Shown: positions 31,792 through 44,127 of the stretch, piece by piece
Layout: each line of letters opens with the position of its first letter
How positions within the stretch are numbered: the first letter of the stretch is position 1
Source: Allium sativum
Lineage: Eukaryota; Streptophyta; Magnoliopsida; Asparagales; Amaryllidaceae
DNA: 64,000 nt
NCBI GenBank assembly: GCA_030737875.1
Contig: CM060923.1
Location: 493,670,453 to 493,734,452, forward strand
Reading direction: 5' to 3'
Made by a program: the position numbers and the translations under genes
The notes under the pieces: generated by a model
What the model saw: only the letters and a program-made list of their open reading frames with translations
Told to the model about the DNA's origin: nothing
Database searches by the model: none

Positions 31792-34700
31792 CTAACAAAG
31801 GGAAGAGATTGAGAGTGTACCCTCAAACAGGAATGGATAAAGCCCACGCATCTTCTCCTCGGTTTCCCAAGTTGTGTCCTCTTCGGCTTCACCCCATTGA
31901 ACTTTCACCAACCTGACCTCGCGATTCCTTAGCTTCTTGGTCTCTGTCCCCAAGATACGAATCGGAGCTTTCCTTAAAGTTGCTTCTTTCTCTACCTCCA
32001 CGTCTTCAAGCATGCTAGGCTCAACCACCTCAGCGGACTCATGCAGGCACTTTCGGAGATGCGAGACATGAAAGACATTATGCACTCCGGACAACTTTTC
32101 GGGCAATTGCACTTTGTAAGCCATCTTCCCAATTCTCTCTATGATGGGGAAGGGTCCAACGAATCTCGGTGCTAACTTCCCAACAGCTCGGAACCGGACC
32201 ACATTTCGTAAAGGAGAAACCTTTACGAAAACCTTGTCCCCAACCTCAAACTCCAATTCGGACCTTCGCCTGTCAGCATAAGATTTCTGCCGGTCTTGGG
32301 CCGCTTTCATCCGTCTTCTAATCAATTCGACCTTCTCGGATGTATCCCTAATCATGTCGGGTCCAAGTATAAGCTTATCCGTGGACTCCCACCAACATGT
32401 AGGTGACTTGCACGGCCTCCCATATAAAGCCTCAAACGGTGCCATACCAATGCTCGCCTGATAACTGTTATTATAAGCAAATTCTACAAGAGGAAGGTGG
32501 TCTTCCCAAGTGCCACCAAAATCCAAGATGCAAAGTCTCAACAAGTCCTCAAGCACTCGATTCACCCTCTCGGTCTGGCCATCCGTCTGTGGGTGATAAG
32601 CTGTACTCAGATTCAACCTTGTGCCCATAGCCTCCTGCAAACTGTTCCAGAATTGACTAGTAAAGATGGGGTCTCGGTCACTGACTATGCTGGAAGGGAC
32701 TCCATGTAGTCGCCCTATCTCACGAAGATATACTGATGCTAGTCCAGATGCGGTCCTTTTGCTCTTTACTGGAATAAAGTGAGCACTCTTCGTGAGCCTA
32801 TCCACAATGACCCATATGCTCGTATTCCCCTTCCTGGACCTTGGAAGCCCATCAATAAAGTCCATAGAAATGCTCTCCCACTTCCATAGCGGGACCTCTA
32901 GCGGATGTAATAGCCCACCGGGCTTCTTCGACTCAGCTTTTACTCTTTGACAAATAACACATCTCGAGACAAACTCCGCCACATCCTTTTTCATTCCGGG
33001 CCAGAAGAAAACGCGCTTCATGTCCTTATACATCTTATCACCCCCTGGATGTATGGTCATTTTGGAGCGATGTGCTTCCTCGAGAACTTTCCTCACCAAG
33101 TCTTCTACCATCGGGACACAAAGCCTTCCATCTCTCCTCAGCCAACCCCTATCGTCTATAGAATATCGAGCAAGGTGACTAGATGTCTCCCCTCGAACCA
33201 GCTTATCCAAGATCTCAATTATCTGAGGGTCTTCCTTTTGCGAAGCCCCAACTTGATCTAGGAGGGTAGGCCTGAGCTCTAAAGATGCCAAGGAACCGGT
33301 CACTGACTCCATTGCCAAAGAGAAATCAAAGGTCGCTAAGAACTCTAAATTCTTCATCTCAACAAATAGAGGACTTAGTGTCAACCTCTTCCTACTCAAC
33401 GCATCCGCTACAACATTCCCCTTGCCAGGGGTATAGGATATCTCAAAATCATAGGAAGCCAAAAATTCCATCCATCTCTGCTGTCTTAAGTTCAGATCTT
33501 TCTGTGAAAAGAGATACTTCAAAGACTTATGATCAGTATATAACTCAAATCTCTCTCCCAGAAGATAATGACGCCATGCTTTGAGGGCATATAGAATCGC
33601 TGCCAGCTCTAGATCATGAGTGGGATAATTCCTCTCATGCACCTTAAGTTGCCTCCCACCAAAACATATAACTCTGCCCTCTTGCATCAGAACGGCGCCC
33701 AATCCCGTGCCACAAGCATCAGTGTACACGGTAAATATCTTACCACCATCGGGTAAGGCTAGAACTGGTGCGGAGGTAAGGGCTCCTTTGAGTCTCTGAA
33801 AAGCAAGCTCACAATCCATATCCCAAGCAAAGACTAAGTTCATCTTCGTCAACTTAGTAAGAGGAGCGGATATCTTTGCGAAGTCTTTAATGAACTTCCG
33901 ATAGAAACCCGCAAGACCCAGAAAGCTCCTCACCTCGGTTGCATTCCTTGGAGTCTTCCAATCCTGAACTGCAACCACCTTAGCGGGATCCACCGCTAAG
34001 CCTTGCTTGGATACGATATGCCCAAGAAATCTGACTTCCCTTCTCCAAAAGTGGCACTTGGAGAACTTGGCTTTTAACTGGTGTGCTCTGAGTGTGTCCA
34101 TCACCTCTACTAGGTGCCTCGCATGCTCTTCCTCATCCTTGGAGAAGACTAGAATATCATCAACAAAGACCACGACAAACTTATTCAAGAACTCCCGAAA
34201 CACCCTACTCATCAAATCTACAAAATACGCGGGTGCATTCGTCAAACCGAACGGCATAACAAGCCATTCAAAGAATCCGTCTGGAGTTCTGAATGCAGTC
34301 TTGTCTATACTGTCTTCAGCCACTCTGAGCTGATGAAAACCCGTAGCAAGGTCAAGCTGAGAGAAAACAGAAGCACCAACAAGTTGATCAAAGAGATCAT
34401 CGATCCTTGGTAACGGGTGTCGGTTCTTCTTAGTCAGCTTATTCAACTCTCTATAATCCACACAGAGTCTAAGAGAGCCATCTGCCTTAGTTGCAAACAC
34501 CACAGGCGCTCCCCATTCGGATATACTCCTTCTGATGAAGCCCTTCTCAAGCAATTCTTTCACTTGCTTGCTCAGCTCCCGTCTCTCACACGGAGCCATA
34601 TGCCAAACGGGCAAAAAAACAGGTTTAGCATTGTCTACCAGATAGATGCGAAAGTCAATCTCTCGTTTAGGGGGCAACCCCTTAACTTCTTCAAACACAT

Positions 34701-36267
34701 CTGGATAATCTCGGACCACCCTTACAGACTGAAGGGCCTCGTCACATGAGTCGAGAGATTCTAGATAGCATAACATGACGGGATTCTTCGGATTGCATGA
34801 AATCTCTAAGGTGTTGCCCAGGCGAGTCACAAGCCTTACAACCCTATGCTCACAATCCAGAATGGCTCCATATCTAGACAGCCAATCCATGCCCAAGATC
34901 AATCCGTATCCCCTGAAACCTAGAACATATGCACTACACAAGAACTCAACACTGAGTATAGAGATCCTTAGATCCTCACATATCATAGATAGATGAGCAG
35001 AACCCCCAATGGGATTCGAAACACAAACGGGATCATCCACTAAGCTAGTACTGAGGTGCAAGCTATCAACAAGATCAGATGAAATAAAGCTATGTGATGC
35101 ACCGGAATCAAACAAGGTACGTACTGGAAGATCAGAGATATAAACAAGGTTCTCAACAGAAACACTACCTCTCTCGGGAACTGAAGCGGCATTGAGAGCA
35201 TGAACTTGCCCTCCTGAAGATCCAGCCTGTCCTTTCTTCTTTGGGCATTCTTTGCTGAAGTGCCCAGTCTCTCCACAAGAAAAGCATCCACCACTAAGCT
35301 TCCTTTTCTTCTTCCTGCAATCCTTAGCAAAATGCCCAGCTATGCCACAGTAATTGCACTTCCCCTTGCCCTTGTTGTTGCCCTTCTTGTTCTTATTCTG
35401 ATTTCCTTGACTGCTTTGACCTTGGTTGCCTTTGCCTTGAGAATCAGCCTTCTTTGCCTGAGTATCGCCTGACTTGACTTCCTTCTTTCCCTCTCCCTGA
35501 AGCAGAGCCATATTGACCAAACTCTCGAAAGTGGCTCCATGCGGAATATGTGACATTGCCAAGCCCTGTAGCGGCTCATTCAATCCTCTGGCAAATCGAA
35601 GAGCCTTCTTCTCCGGGGTGTTTACTATATCCAAACCAAAGCGGGCCAGCTGATTAAACTTGTTCACATACTCCTTGACAGACATATCCCCTTGCTTTAG
35701 TGCAATGAACTTCTCCATTTGTAAATTTGCTTCAGCTGAAGATAGAAACTTGGTCACAAATCTAGCCCTCAAATCGGCCCAAGTCTCAACGGGCCTCGTC
35801 CCATTGGTGACCTCCCACCAATAGGCCGCCTCATCCTTCAGAAGCCATACGGTCAATAAGATCTTCCTCTCGTCATCTATCCCAAAGATGGCAAACAAGT
35901 CCTCCGTGTCCTTCAGCCAATTCCTAGCTTCAACGAAAGATTCTGTGCCTAGAAAATTCTTGCCCCCCATTGCCTTGAAGTCTTTACACACCTTTGTAAA
36001 CTCAATCTGAGGATGCTGAGGGGGAGGAGGAGGAAGAGGAGCCTCAGCAACAGGAGGGGGAACATTAGCAACGGGAGGGGGAATATTAACTGCTGGAGGA
36101 GGGGGAGCAGGGACCACCGGAGGAGGGATATTAGGGATAGGATTCTCAACTACAGGAGGAGGAGTGGGAGTAGGGTTGGCGGGACCAGCTGCCGCCCTAG
36201 CTTCTAGGAATCTCCTATACCAGAGTGGTACGTTCACTCCATCTGGGATGTCAAGATTCTCAGCCAT
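31792..36267 (-). CDS. Gag-Pol polyprotein of element D, intact (1491 aa)
   Basis: This is one uninterrupted ORF. It has a Pro-rich N-terminus (about 30-85), a retrotransposon gag domain (about 90-260) and two zinc knuckles CX2CX4HX4C (C304-C317 and C328-C341). The aspartic protease motif DSGA is at 387-390. Reverse transcriptase spans about 540-790 with FVDD at 701-704 in place of YVDD. RNase H has D850, E887 and D912. The integrase has H1066/H1073/C1103/C1106 and catalytic D1136, D1197 and E1233 (35 residues between the last two), followed by a GPF motif at 1371-1373. A chromodomain-like tail (about 1430-1475) contains [19 protein letters not shown], as in Tekay/Del chromoviruses. Gag and Pol share one frame without a frameshift. 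The start was chosen as the first ATG after the primer site, 197 nt downstream of the LTR. All key residues are present, so activity is possible but not shown. Confidence 0.96.
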   Translation of the reverse strand: MAENLDIPDGVNVPLWYRRFLEARAAAGPANPTPTPPPVVENPIPNIPPPVVPAPPPPAVNIPPPVANVPPPVAEAPLPPPPPQHPQIEFTKVCKDFKAMGGKNFLGTESFVEARNWLKDTEDLFAIFGIDDERKILLTVWLLKDEAAYWWEVTNGTRPVETWADLRARFVTKFLSSAEANLQMEKFIALKQGDMSVKEYVNKFNQLARFGLDIVNTPEKKALRFARGLNEPLQGLAMSHIPHGATFESLVNMALLQGEGKKEVKSGDTQAKKADSQGKGNQGQSSQGNQNKNKKGNNKGKGKCNYCGIAGHFAKDCRKKKRKLSGGCFSCGETGHFSKECPKKKGQAGSSGGQVHALNAASVPERGSVSVENLVYISDLPVRTLFDSGASHSFISSDLVDSLHLSTSLVDDPVCVSNPIGGSAHLSMICEDLRISILSVEFLCSAYVLGFRGYGLILGMDWLSRYGAILDCEHRVVRLVTRLGNTLEISCNPKNPVMLCYLESLDSCDEALQSVRVVRDYPDVFEEVKGLPPKREIDFRIYLVDNAKPVFLPVWHMAPCERRELSKQVKELLEKGFIRRSISEWGAPVVFATKADGSLRLCVDYRELNKLTKKNRHPLPRIDDLFDQLVGASVFSQLDLATGFHQLRVAEDSIDKTAFRTPDGFFEWLVMPFGLTNAPAYFVDLMSRVFREFLNKFVVVFVDDILVFSKDEEEHARHLVEVMDTLRAHQLKAKFSKCHFWRREVRFLGHIVSKQGLAVDPAKVVAVQDWKTPRNATEVRSFLGLAGFYRKFIKDFAKISAPLTKLTKMNLVFAWDMDCELAFQRLKGALTSAPVLALPDGGKIFTVYTDACGTGLGAVLMQEGRVICFGGRQLKVHERNYPTHDLELAAILYALKAWRHYLLGERFELYTDHKSLKYLFSQKDLNLRQQRWMEFLASYDFEISYTPGKGNVVADALSRKRLTLSPLFVEMKNLEFLATFDFSLAMESVTGSLASLELRPTLLDQVGASQKEDPQIIEILDKLVRGETSSHLARYSIDDRGWLRRDGRLCVPMVEDLVRKVLEEAHRSKMTIHPGGDKMYKDMKRVFFWPGMKKDVAEFVSRCVICQRVKAESKKPGGLLHPLEVPLWKWESISMDFIDGLPRSRKGNTSIWVIVDRLTKSAHFIPVKSKRTASGLASVYLREIGRLHGVPSSIVSDRDPIFTSQFWNSLQEAMGTRLNLSTAYHPQTDGQTERVNRVLEDLLRLCILDFGGTWEDHLPLVEFAYNNSYQASIGMAPFEALYGRPCKSPTCWWESTDKLILGPDMIRDTSEKVELIRRRMKAAQDRQKSYADRRRSELEFEVGDKVFVKVSPLRNVVRFRAVGKLAPRFVGPFPIIERIGKMAYKVQLPEKLSGVHNVFHVSHLRKCLHESAEVVEPSMLEDVEVEKEATLRKAPIRILGTETKKLRNREVRLVKVQWGEAEEDTTWETEEKMRGLYPFLFEGTLSISSLC

Positions 36268-36464
36268 ACTGAAACAAGAGATAAGATAAGATTAGGTCAA
36301 GGGAACGAAGGATAACGCTGATGGCTTTTGGGGATTAGCCTTAAAATAATCTAGACTTTATTTTGGAAAATACTTAGTAGGTTTTTGAAAATAGTTTTTC
36401 AAAAAGGGTTTTTTTTTTTCAAAAGTTTTGTTCAATCTTGTTAACCTGGTGCTCTGATACCAAA
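36268..36464 (-). other. Element D leader with primer-binding site
   Basis: This 197-base untranslated leader lies between LTR and gag. GCTCTGATACCA at 36451-36462 is, on the minus strand, TGGTATCAGAGC, the initiator-Met primer site, two bases from the LTR. A long poly-T (poly-A on the coding strand) occurs near 36410. Confidence 0.88.
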
Positions 36465-38910
36465 TGTAACACCCCACCTCCACTAGGATCACTCCTTAGA
36501 ATGTACTAGCTTTGGAGGGGCGTTATTGTGAAGGTAAACATGCACAGAGATATCGCAAGACAGAGTATATAAAAATAAATATAAGTAAAGCAGCGGTAGC
36601 AGATAAAAACCCATCCTCATCATCTCAGAAAACCAACATAGTCAAGTACATAATATCAAAATGTCATGATCCAAAATACAACTCCAGTCTAGATACGTGA
36701 TAACAAAATACATGGTAAAACATCAGTGCTAATCCCCAGAAATAAAAGATAAGCCAAAGCTAGCTCAGATCCATACATGAGCTATCCAACAAGCAAGTCA
36801 AAGATCCACTAAGCAGATGTAGCCCCTCCCTGAGAACCTGTGGGGGGGGGGGAACGGAAGAAAAGAAGTGAAAGAAAACAGGTCAGTCAAAAAGACTGGT
36901 AAGCCCTACTACGATCAATCTATAAACTAATAAAGTTAACAGTATGATGGAAACTGAGATAAACATGCTGGCAATAGATAAAGGTGACATTACATGGACG
37001 AGATTAAACTTTACACCACAGTGTACTAGCAAACCCACAAAACAGATCTTGACCCCTTAGCCCAAACTTTGGCCCAATAACATGAAGTGACCTTAGTATA
37101 AGGCCCAGCCCAACGGTCTAGTCGATCGGCTCCCTATAAACCTAACACGTCAAGTGTTGGTGTCCATACGGCCCACATGGATGTAGTCAGACTGTGTTGG
37201 GTCCACCTTCGGGTGTATCAAGCCCTAAGGTGTCAACCCCAGACACCTAAGCAATAATGCACAGTCTAAGCCTACTGGTACCCGTGCCTCGAGTTTGTCC
37301 AACATCGGACTACGTGCACGTCCGTAGCCCGCCGGACCCGCACCGCTGTACCACTCAGCCGTCGCTTTGGTCGCTTACATCAGTCCAGTAATCGTGCCCC
37401 GCCCTAACCTAGCTGTAGGGTTGTAGTGATACCAAACTGGGATTACTGCTGGAACAGACCACGTTGCTAGGGTTTCTAAGAGGGTTAAATGTGGTTTTAA
37501 CCCCTCACTAATCCCGGATTAGATTAGCTAAGTGTAGCCACTTATCCCCATCTAATCCTCGCATCCCCATTATTGGTTAAGTATTAGTGGGCCATGACTT
37601 AACCCTAATCATGAGGCATTAATTACTTAACGCACCCAACCTCTCACATTAGACATCCGTGGTTACCTGGGAAGATTTACACCACGTCTAGGTCTAACCT
37701 CGGGTCTTATGGTGCAACATGACCAACTACCCACATTAGACCCTACGTTGTGGTTACCTGGGAAGATTTACACCACAACTAGGTCTAACCTCGAGTTGGC
37801 CATATCATGTTATCTAATGTCATGTCCACTTCAAAACATATTTACAAGTTAACATATACTTGGGTAGACCTAACTTAATAGGTAAATTCCCAAGGGGTAG
37901 ACCTAACTTAATAGGTAAATTCCCAATCTTTTAGTTTCATGTATTTTTAAGTTTACCCAAACCCTCCCAACGTCATTATCTCGCTTACATATTCGTCATA
38001 ACGTATAAGGGTATAAAAGGTAACTTGGCATAACATACATGGTGAACTTCACATGTCATAATAAACATGCATACATGTTAAACTTGCAAATCATGTCATG
38101 GTGAATTCGCATAAACATGCATAGCTTATTAAATATGCATAACATGGTAAGGTGAACATGCATAATCCATTAAACTTGCATAACATGGTAAGATGAGCTT
38201 GCATAAGCATGCATAATCCATTAAACTTGCATAACATGGTAAGGTGAACATGCATAATCCATTAAACTTGCATAACATGGTAAGGTGATCTTGCATAAAC
38301 ATGCATAACCCATGAAACATGTAGAACATGACATAATAAGCTCGCATAAGCATGCATAACTTGTGAAACATGTAAAACATGGCATAGAAATCTCGCATTT
38401 GCATGCATAACTTATGAATCACATAAAACATGACATAGTGAGTTCGCATAAGCATGCATAACTTATGAATCATATAAAACATGACATAGTGAGTTCGCAT
38501 AAGCATGCATAATCAACTAAACTCACATAAATCTCAACTTTCACCAAACATTAACTTTAAAGTTTGTAAAGTGAAGGTAAGAGGGCTTACAAATATAAAC
38601 AAGCCACAAATCCACCAAATAAGATGAAGAAGCCCTTTTAAAAACCAAAACAAAGCCTCAAATAAGAAAACCCTTTTGCAAAATCCCAAAAACACAAACT
38701 TTAGCAAATCAAACTTGCATCTTAATGAAGTATGCAAGTTATTAAGCATTCATACAACATAGAAAAGGTTGTATGATCATCATATCATCATAGGATTAAA
38801 CTTTGAGGAAGGTGGAGGCTAGGTTTTAGGTGGAGGCCATTTGAGGATTCAAATTGACATAGTTTAGTTGCAAGATTGATTAATGAGGCTTTAGGGTAGG
38901 ATTAGGGGTA

Positions 38911-38918
38911 TATTTATA
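38911..38918 (-). promoter_or_regulatory. TATA box of element D 5' LTR
   Basis: TATAAATA on the minus strand lies about 490 bases into the LTR, in the context CTATAAATATACCCC. The same sequence is kept in the other LTR at 30754-30761. It would start transcription near 38880 toward gag-pol. Confidence 0.6.
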
Positions 38919-39059
38919 GAGAATTAGAGTGTTTTAGGCCCTAGGATTAACCCTAGATTAGGTTTGGCCCGTCAGATCTCAGAATTCTCCAGAACCAAGC
39001 CACATGACCCAACCCAAATCAGAAATGGTGCACCAGGCTGAACTGCCTGGGCACCCCCT

Positions 39060-39121
39060 GTCGACAGGGCTGTCGACAGGGCAGTCGACACCCTGGGTGC
39101 CCTGTCGACATGCCTGTCGAC
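39060..39121. repeat. Cluster of five GTCGAC palindromes (5' LTR copy)
   Basis: GTCGAC occurs at 39060, 39072, 39084, 39104 and 39116, upstream of the TATA box in element orientation. The arrangement is identical to that at 30903-30964. Confidence 0.5.
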
Positions 39122-39402
39122 ATGGGCCCCCTGGCGGGAATTTTCCCGCCTAACCCTGATTAGCCCTAATCCTTGATTTTAATTTGAAATTTAAATCTGT
39201 CTTTAGCATAGAAATTTCTGAAAACTTCAATGGGCCTTAACTGGGTCATACGGACTCCGATTTTCGAAAACTCGGACTCTATTTCGCGTATTTTTCCGAG
39301 ACGATCGCAATGGCATAGCCCGTTTCCCCTGATTCTGATTTTTGAATTAAATTCTGCCTCGATTTATGATATAACAGTTTATTGAAAATACGGGTTGTTA
39401 TA

Positions 39403-39407
39403 TAAAA
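39403..39407. repeat. Element D right target-site duplication TAAAA
   Basis: TAAAA follows the GTTGTTATA end and is identical to 28321-28325. Confidence 0.92.
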
Positions 39408-42400
39408 ATTCGATTTTTATATATTGAATAATAAAGTAAAGATTCGATTTTTATATATTGAATAGCAAAGTAAAGATTCGATTTTTATATATTGAATAGC
39501 AAAGTAAAAATTCAATTTTTATATATTGAATAGCAAAGTAAAAATTCGATTTTTATATATTGAATAGCAAAGTAAAAATTTGATTTTTATATATTGAATA
39601 TCAAAGTAAAAATTCGATTTTTATATATGTAGTGAATACGGATGACGAAAGTGACGAAAGAAGAAACGGCGGAGATTTTCTACATATGAAGAGTCGAGAC
39701 GTTTGGATTAGCTAGCTGGTGAGAACTTCTCACCTTTTAAATTTTATTTTTCTAGTTACATTATAATATATGTTAGGATGCAGACGGTGTTTACTAGCAC
39801 GCGACACCCGCAATCCACAGACCATGGATGGCTTGTTTGTTTGATTGATGTGCTGTGGAAATTGTTTGAGATGTTGATGTGAAATAGATAATAAAATATA
39901 TTCATAGGATGAATAAAATAATTTGATCGTTAAAAATATAATTTTTAACGTGAACGTGAATAAATAAATATTCATTTACAAACCGGACGGTTTGTTTATG
40001 TACACCTATTTGAATGACATTGATTAGGACGATAAATTTTACACATCGCCCAACTGCACAAATAAAATCTGTGTTTGATTGTTTGAAACCCCACACGGGT
40101 ATTGGGATAAAATACGGCATACACTAATCCCAATAATTAGTTGTATGTCGATCGATTGATTGATAGGCTGTTATAAGCGTTAGATATCTATATTTGATGC
40201 TTATACAGTGTAGTGCACTTTGGATGATGGTTGTTATTTATCGTTGCTATTATATACATGTGTTGTATGGAATCGATATAATTAACTTTATTTGGTAATT
40301 GATTGGGCCTCATTCCAATTTAGAAAATAAAGAATATTATAAAATAAAGGTTCATGTGTTGATCGTACTCATCCGTTGAGATTAGTCATGTGTTGAACGA
40401 AATATTTTAACAATAAAATTTACATCTTTATCATTATAAAATAAAGGTTCATGTGTTGACAGTACTCATCCGTTGAGATTAGTCATGTGTTGAACGAAAT
40501 ATTTAAACGATAAAATTTGCATCTTTATTTCTTATAAAATTAGAAACTAACTGAAAAATAGATAAGATGAGTGGTTTCCTGGATATTGATTTGATGTTGG
40601 TTTCGGCCTCCGGGGTTAATATTCAGGGAATCACTCTCTTACTAATTTACGGTTGGAGTTTGATTTGAAATCAAACGATAGATACCATAATTTTTATAAA
40701 ATATATTAAATAAAAAAAATAGTCAGGCGTGGACAGTACTCATTCGTTGAGATTAGTCGTGTGTTGACAAAAATATAGATTCATGTATTGAATTGGATAA
40801 ATATTCATTTGTTGAATAGAATAACAGAATTATTGAAATATATAAAGCCGTGTTGATTAGAGATGCGCTATTTTGACGCGAACGATATTTATATCGATTA
40901 TATTCGTTTTTAGAATTGAATTGAATAGAAAACGAATTTGAATTGAATTGAATAGAAAACGAATTCGAATTGAATCGAATAGAAAACGAATTTGAATTGA
41001 ATTGAATAGAAAACGAATTCGAATTGAATCGAATAGAAAACGAATTTGAATTGAATCGAATAGAAAACGAATTTGAATTGAATTGAATAGAAAACAAATT
41101 TGAATTGAATTGAATAGAAAACGAATTTGAACTGAATCGAATAGGAAACGAATTTGAATAGAATAGAATAGAAAACGAATTTGAATTGAATTGAATAGAA
41201 AACGAATTTGAATTGAATCGAAAAGAAAACGAATTTGAAATAGAATTGAAATCGATTTGAATTTGAAATTAATGTTGAAATTATTTTTGAAACAAATTTG
41301 AAACGATTTATAAAATTCGTTTAAAAAGGAGAAATCGACGAAATATATATTATATATATAATATAATGGCCTGAATAGAACGCGCCGCGGCAGCTCGTGA
41401 ATTTCGACCGTTGATTTCGAACGGACATTACGGGAGATCCGACCGTCGGATTCTCCTTAAACTTGAACCGTTGGGTTCATATCGAAAAGAGCTTTCTAAC
41501 GAATATTAGAAATTTGAAATCTAATGGTTGAATTTGGAGATACGTCCAAATAAAATTTGGAAAAGGTCGCTGTAAGCGCAGTTCGATGGCCGTTGATGGA
41601 AATCGACTGTACGGGCCTTGATAAAATTATTAAAAATAGTAATAATTTGTGTAAAATCATAAGAAAGGATTTGGGAAAAATTGGGATGAAAAACTCCATG
41701 TTTGAAAAGATAAAAATAGATTTTTATCGAAATGAACTGGTTTTGAACTAAAATTAAAACCCATTTATTTTTAAAATAAATAAATTGGATTTGAAATGGG
41801 TTTTAAATAGAATTGATTTGTGGGTTTATCGTGAAGGGTGTTTCAAACAACACTTATTCTTTAACCCGATAATAAATATAATGTGATTTGGGTTTATCGT
41901 GAACTGTGTTTTAAATGACATTAGTTCTTTAACCCAGTAAAAGGAGTTTTAATGAATCCACAATTAGATTGAAATGTGAATTGATAATTTAAATTATCAA
42001 ATTTAGAAAGTGAGCGAGAATGGAGTATCACCAGTTTTGCTCCAAAGCGATAGTTAAATCTTTAATTAGATTTGAACGTGAAATGGTAATTAATTTTACC
42101 GATAACACCGTGGTGTTAGATATGGAGTATTACCTGTTTTGCTTCATGGGATGAATAGGTTGGGATTGGGAAAAAAAATAAATAATTACTTCGGTGTGGT
42201 TCGCTAATCCCGACTAGTTTGGAAAACCATAATTTGGTTTGAAATGACATCCAAAGGAAGATTAAAGAATAAATTTAAAGAATTTATCTTTGATAAAATT
42301 TATGGGAACCTTTCCCTAAGAATGTGAAATTTAGAAACCAGCTGTAGGTTAGTTAAGAAGAATGGTTTCCTAGGTATTGATCTGATGTTGGTTTCGGCCT

Positions 42401-44122
42401 TCGGGGTTAATATTTGGGGAATTGCTCTCTTACTAATTTACGGTTAATGACTAATGAATTGGAATGAGGCGTATGTTGTGTTTGTGTAACATTTTTTCTT
42501 AATATATGCGGCTTGTTCGGAAAGGCCGGGTTTATACCAATTCTGAATAACCGATTCGACGATAGGTCGAAGATGAAGACGGTGGTTGAAGACAGGAAGT
42601 CTTCACATCGTTTGGGTGATTACTGATGATCTTGATTGGGCTGTACACCCAAGATGAGGGAATCAGTTGGTGGTCGTCCATACGTACTTGGAGATCGATG
42701 GGTATGCGAGGAAAGTGCCTCCGGTTTCATTCAGACCCAGAACGAACTTGTAAATGGACTGTGTGTCTGACATTGGATTTTATTCAATGTTGATTGATCT
42801 CCATTAAATATACATCTGTTTGGCGGAGGAGAATTTATTCTCTTGCTTAACGCCCTTCTCTGAGACGTACGAGCTCAGAGGTTGTATATCGATGGACATC
42901 AGTCGCATGGCATGAATTGCCTGTGTGGCACGCCTAAGTGGCAATTGATCAAGGCTTATGTTGAAAAGCAAAGTCTTGTGATTGATGATCAAAGCACGGC
43001 CTACGTGGCATAGCTTTGTGTATAGCGTGGATTCGCGAGCCTCACACCTCGGTATGAGTCAAAAACGGGATACGGACCGTTGGGAGAACACGACGTTTCT
43101 TTCTAGCTTTGGTGGTGTCAATGACTTACCAGCCCTTACATTTATATACTTTTCACCTATGTGGTTGTTGGATGTGAGGCACCTCGATTATAGGTCTGTA
43201 AGGACCGGGAAACGTGTGTTCAGGAATAACTAATCCTCAAACGTAAGAGAGGACCGGCCCAGCCGATTCCAAGGGTTACCCAGAGTGTGTAGTCCCGAGG
43301 GATTTGCTTGAGGGTCTCGAAGCGGAGAGGAGCTTGCCCCTTGCCTCGACTCATGACAGAAATCCAATTTCCAATACGTGTATTTCGGCTTTATTTGTAG
43401 AGCCTAGTATGGCGACATAGTAGCATGGGATGCTATGCCGTCTATGATTGATATTTATGATTGAAATTGTTTTGACACTATACACTTACTATAGTATCAA
43501 ATGATTTGTTTTTAAACGTACCAAGCATGTTTGGCTGTTATAAGGTAAAACTCTATCCTCCGGCTTACGTTGCATTGTGTGATGGGACCTGGGTCTTATA
43601 ATAGCTTCATTTTTTGAATAAGCATTGCGTTGTCTTTTCTATGCACTGGTATTCTTGGGAGGAAACCCGTTCCGTGTTACACGGCGTGGTCCCTTGAATT
43701 ACTCTCTTTCAAAGTAAAGTTTTAAATAACTGTTTTAGTTCTCACACCAGTCACATGACTGACCTGGAGTTTATTGTTTTAACCTAAACTCTCGGTGCCC
43801 CTATTTTTTCACGGGCAGCTAGTAGTTTTGGTTTTGCAGATTTATATTCACAGGATCCTGATTTGCAGCTGGAATGATGCTCGGAAAGCTCAGTATCCGT
43901 GTATTACTTTCAGTTGTGTTTTCTATTGTTTTTCCGCTGCTATGTAATTTATTGTAATCTCTGATATTTATCGAATGTATAGTATTCATTTATACTCTGT
44001 ATATTCTTGTATTTGACGGAATTGTTGTAATAGCAATGAAATGTTCTTCCGTCTTCGTTCATTTGTGTGTTGTTCTCAAAATATCCGCTCTTCCCTTCAC
44101 GGGGAAGTAACGGGTCCTTACA
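39408..44122 (+). repeat. Element C 3' LTR, part right of element D
   Basis: It resumes the 34-bp satellite (seven units, 39408 to about 39630), giving nine in total as in the 5' LTR. It then runs through the GGTGAG hairpin, CATGTGTTGA words, the 27-bp satellite (about 40920-41240), the GGCAGCTCGTG block and the conserved 3' hairpins to the end at 44122. The ORFs listed by frame here repeat those of the 5' LTR and are not genes. Confidence 0.92.
40920..41240 (+). repeat. 27-bp tandem satellite in element C 3' LTR
   Basis: About twelve units at 27-base spacing (40926, 40953, 40980 ...) have the same words as 22310-22625. The 114-codon minus-strand ORF is a by-product. Confidence 0.85.
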
Positions 44123-44127
44123 ATATT
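44123..44127. repeat. Element C right target-site duplication ATATT
   Basis: ATATT lies immediately after the CA of the 3' LTR of C and is identical to 19012-19016. Confidence 0.92.

Larger units (their letters stand above)
28326..39402 (-). mobile_element. Element D: intact Tekay/Del-like chromovirus (Ty3/gypsy)
   Basis: The element is complete on the minus strand. It has a 5' LTR (36465-39402), primer site (36451-36462), a single gag-pol ORF (36267-31792), a polypurine tract (31246-31258) and a 3' LTR (28326-31245). TSD TAAAA is perfect. About a dozen base differences over 2.9 kb plus one 21-base indel separate the LTRs, so insertion is recent. In its own orientation the LTR starts TATAACAACC rather than TG and ends GGTGTTACA. 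The continuous ORF and regulatory sites suggest it could still be autonomous. The lineage call is inferred from the chromodomain-like C-terminus and overall layout. Confidence 0.95.
36465..39402 (-). repeat. Element D 5' LTR (2938 bp)
   Basis: This is the promoter-bearing LTR in element orientation. The GTCGAC cluster is at 39060-39121, the TATA box at 38911-38918 and the CATGCATAA array at about 38147-38507. It ends at the leader. About twelve substitutions relative to the 3' LTR were counted by eye. Confidence 0.93.
19017..44122 (+). mobile_element. Element C: complete non-autonomous element with 6.5 kb LTRs, containing element D
   Basis: The 5' LTR is 19017-25511 (6495 bp), the body 25512-26547 (1036 bp) and the 3' LTR 26548-28325 plus 39408-44122 (6493 bp once element D and one TAAAA are removed). 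TSD ATATT is perfect. The body has a primer site, twin hairpins, the conserved module and a polypurine tract, but no coding domains. Sampled LTR differences of 2-3% make it younger than B and older than D. It is close kin of B, with the same LTR start and body plan. Confidence 0.95.

Noticed and set aside
33285..35472. Several plus-strand ORFs of 60-110 codons antisense to gag-pol of D
   Set aside because: They are shadows of the real minus-strand ORF in other frames.
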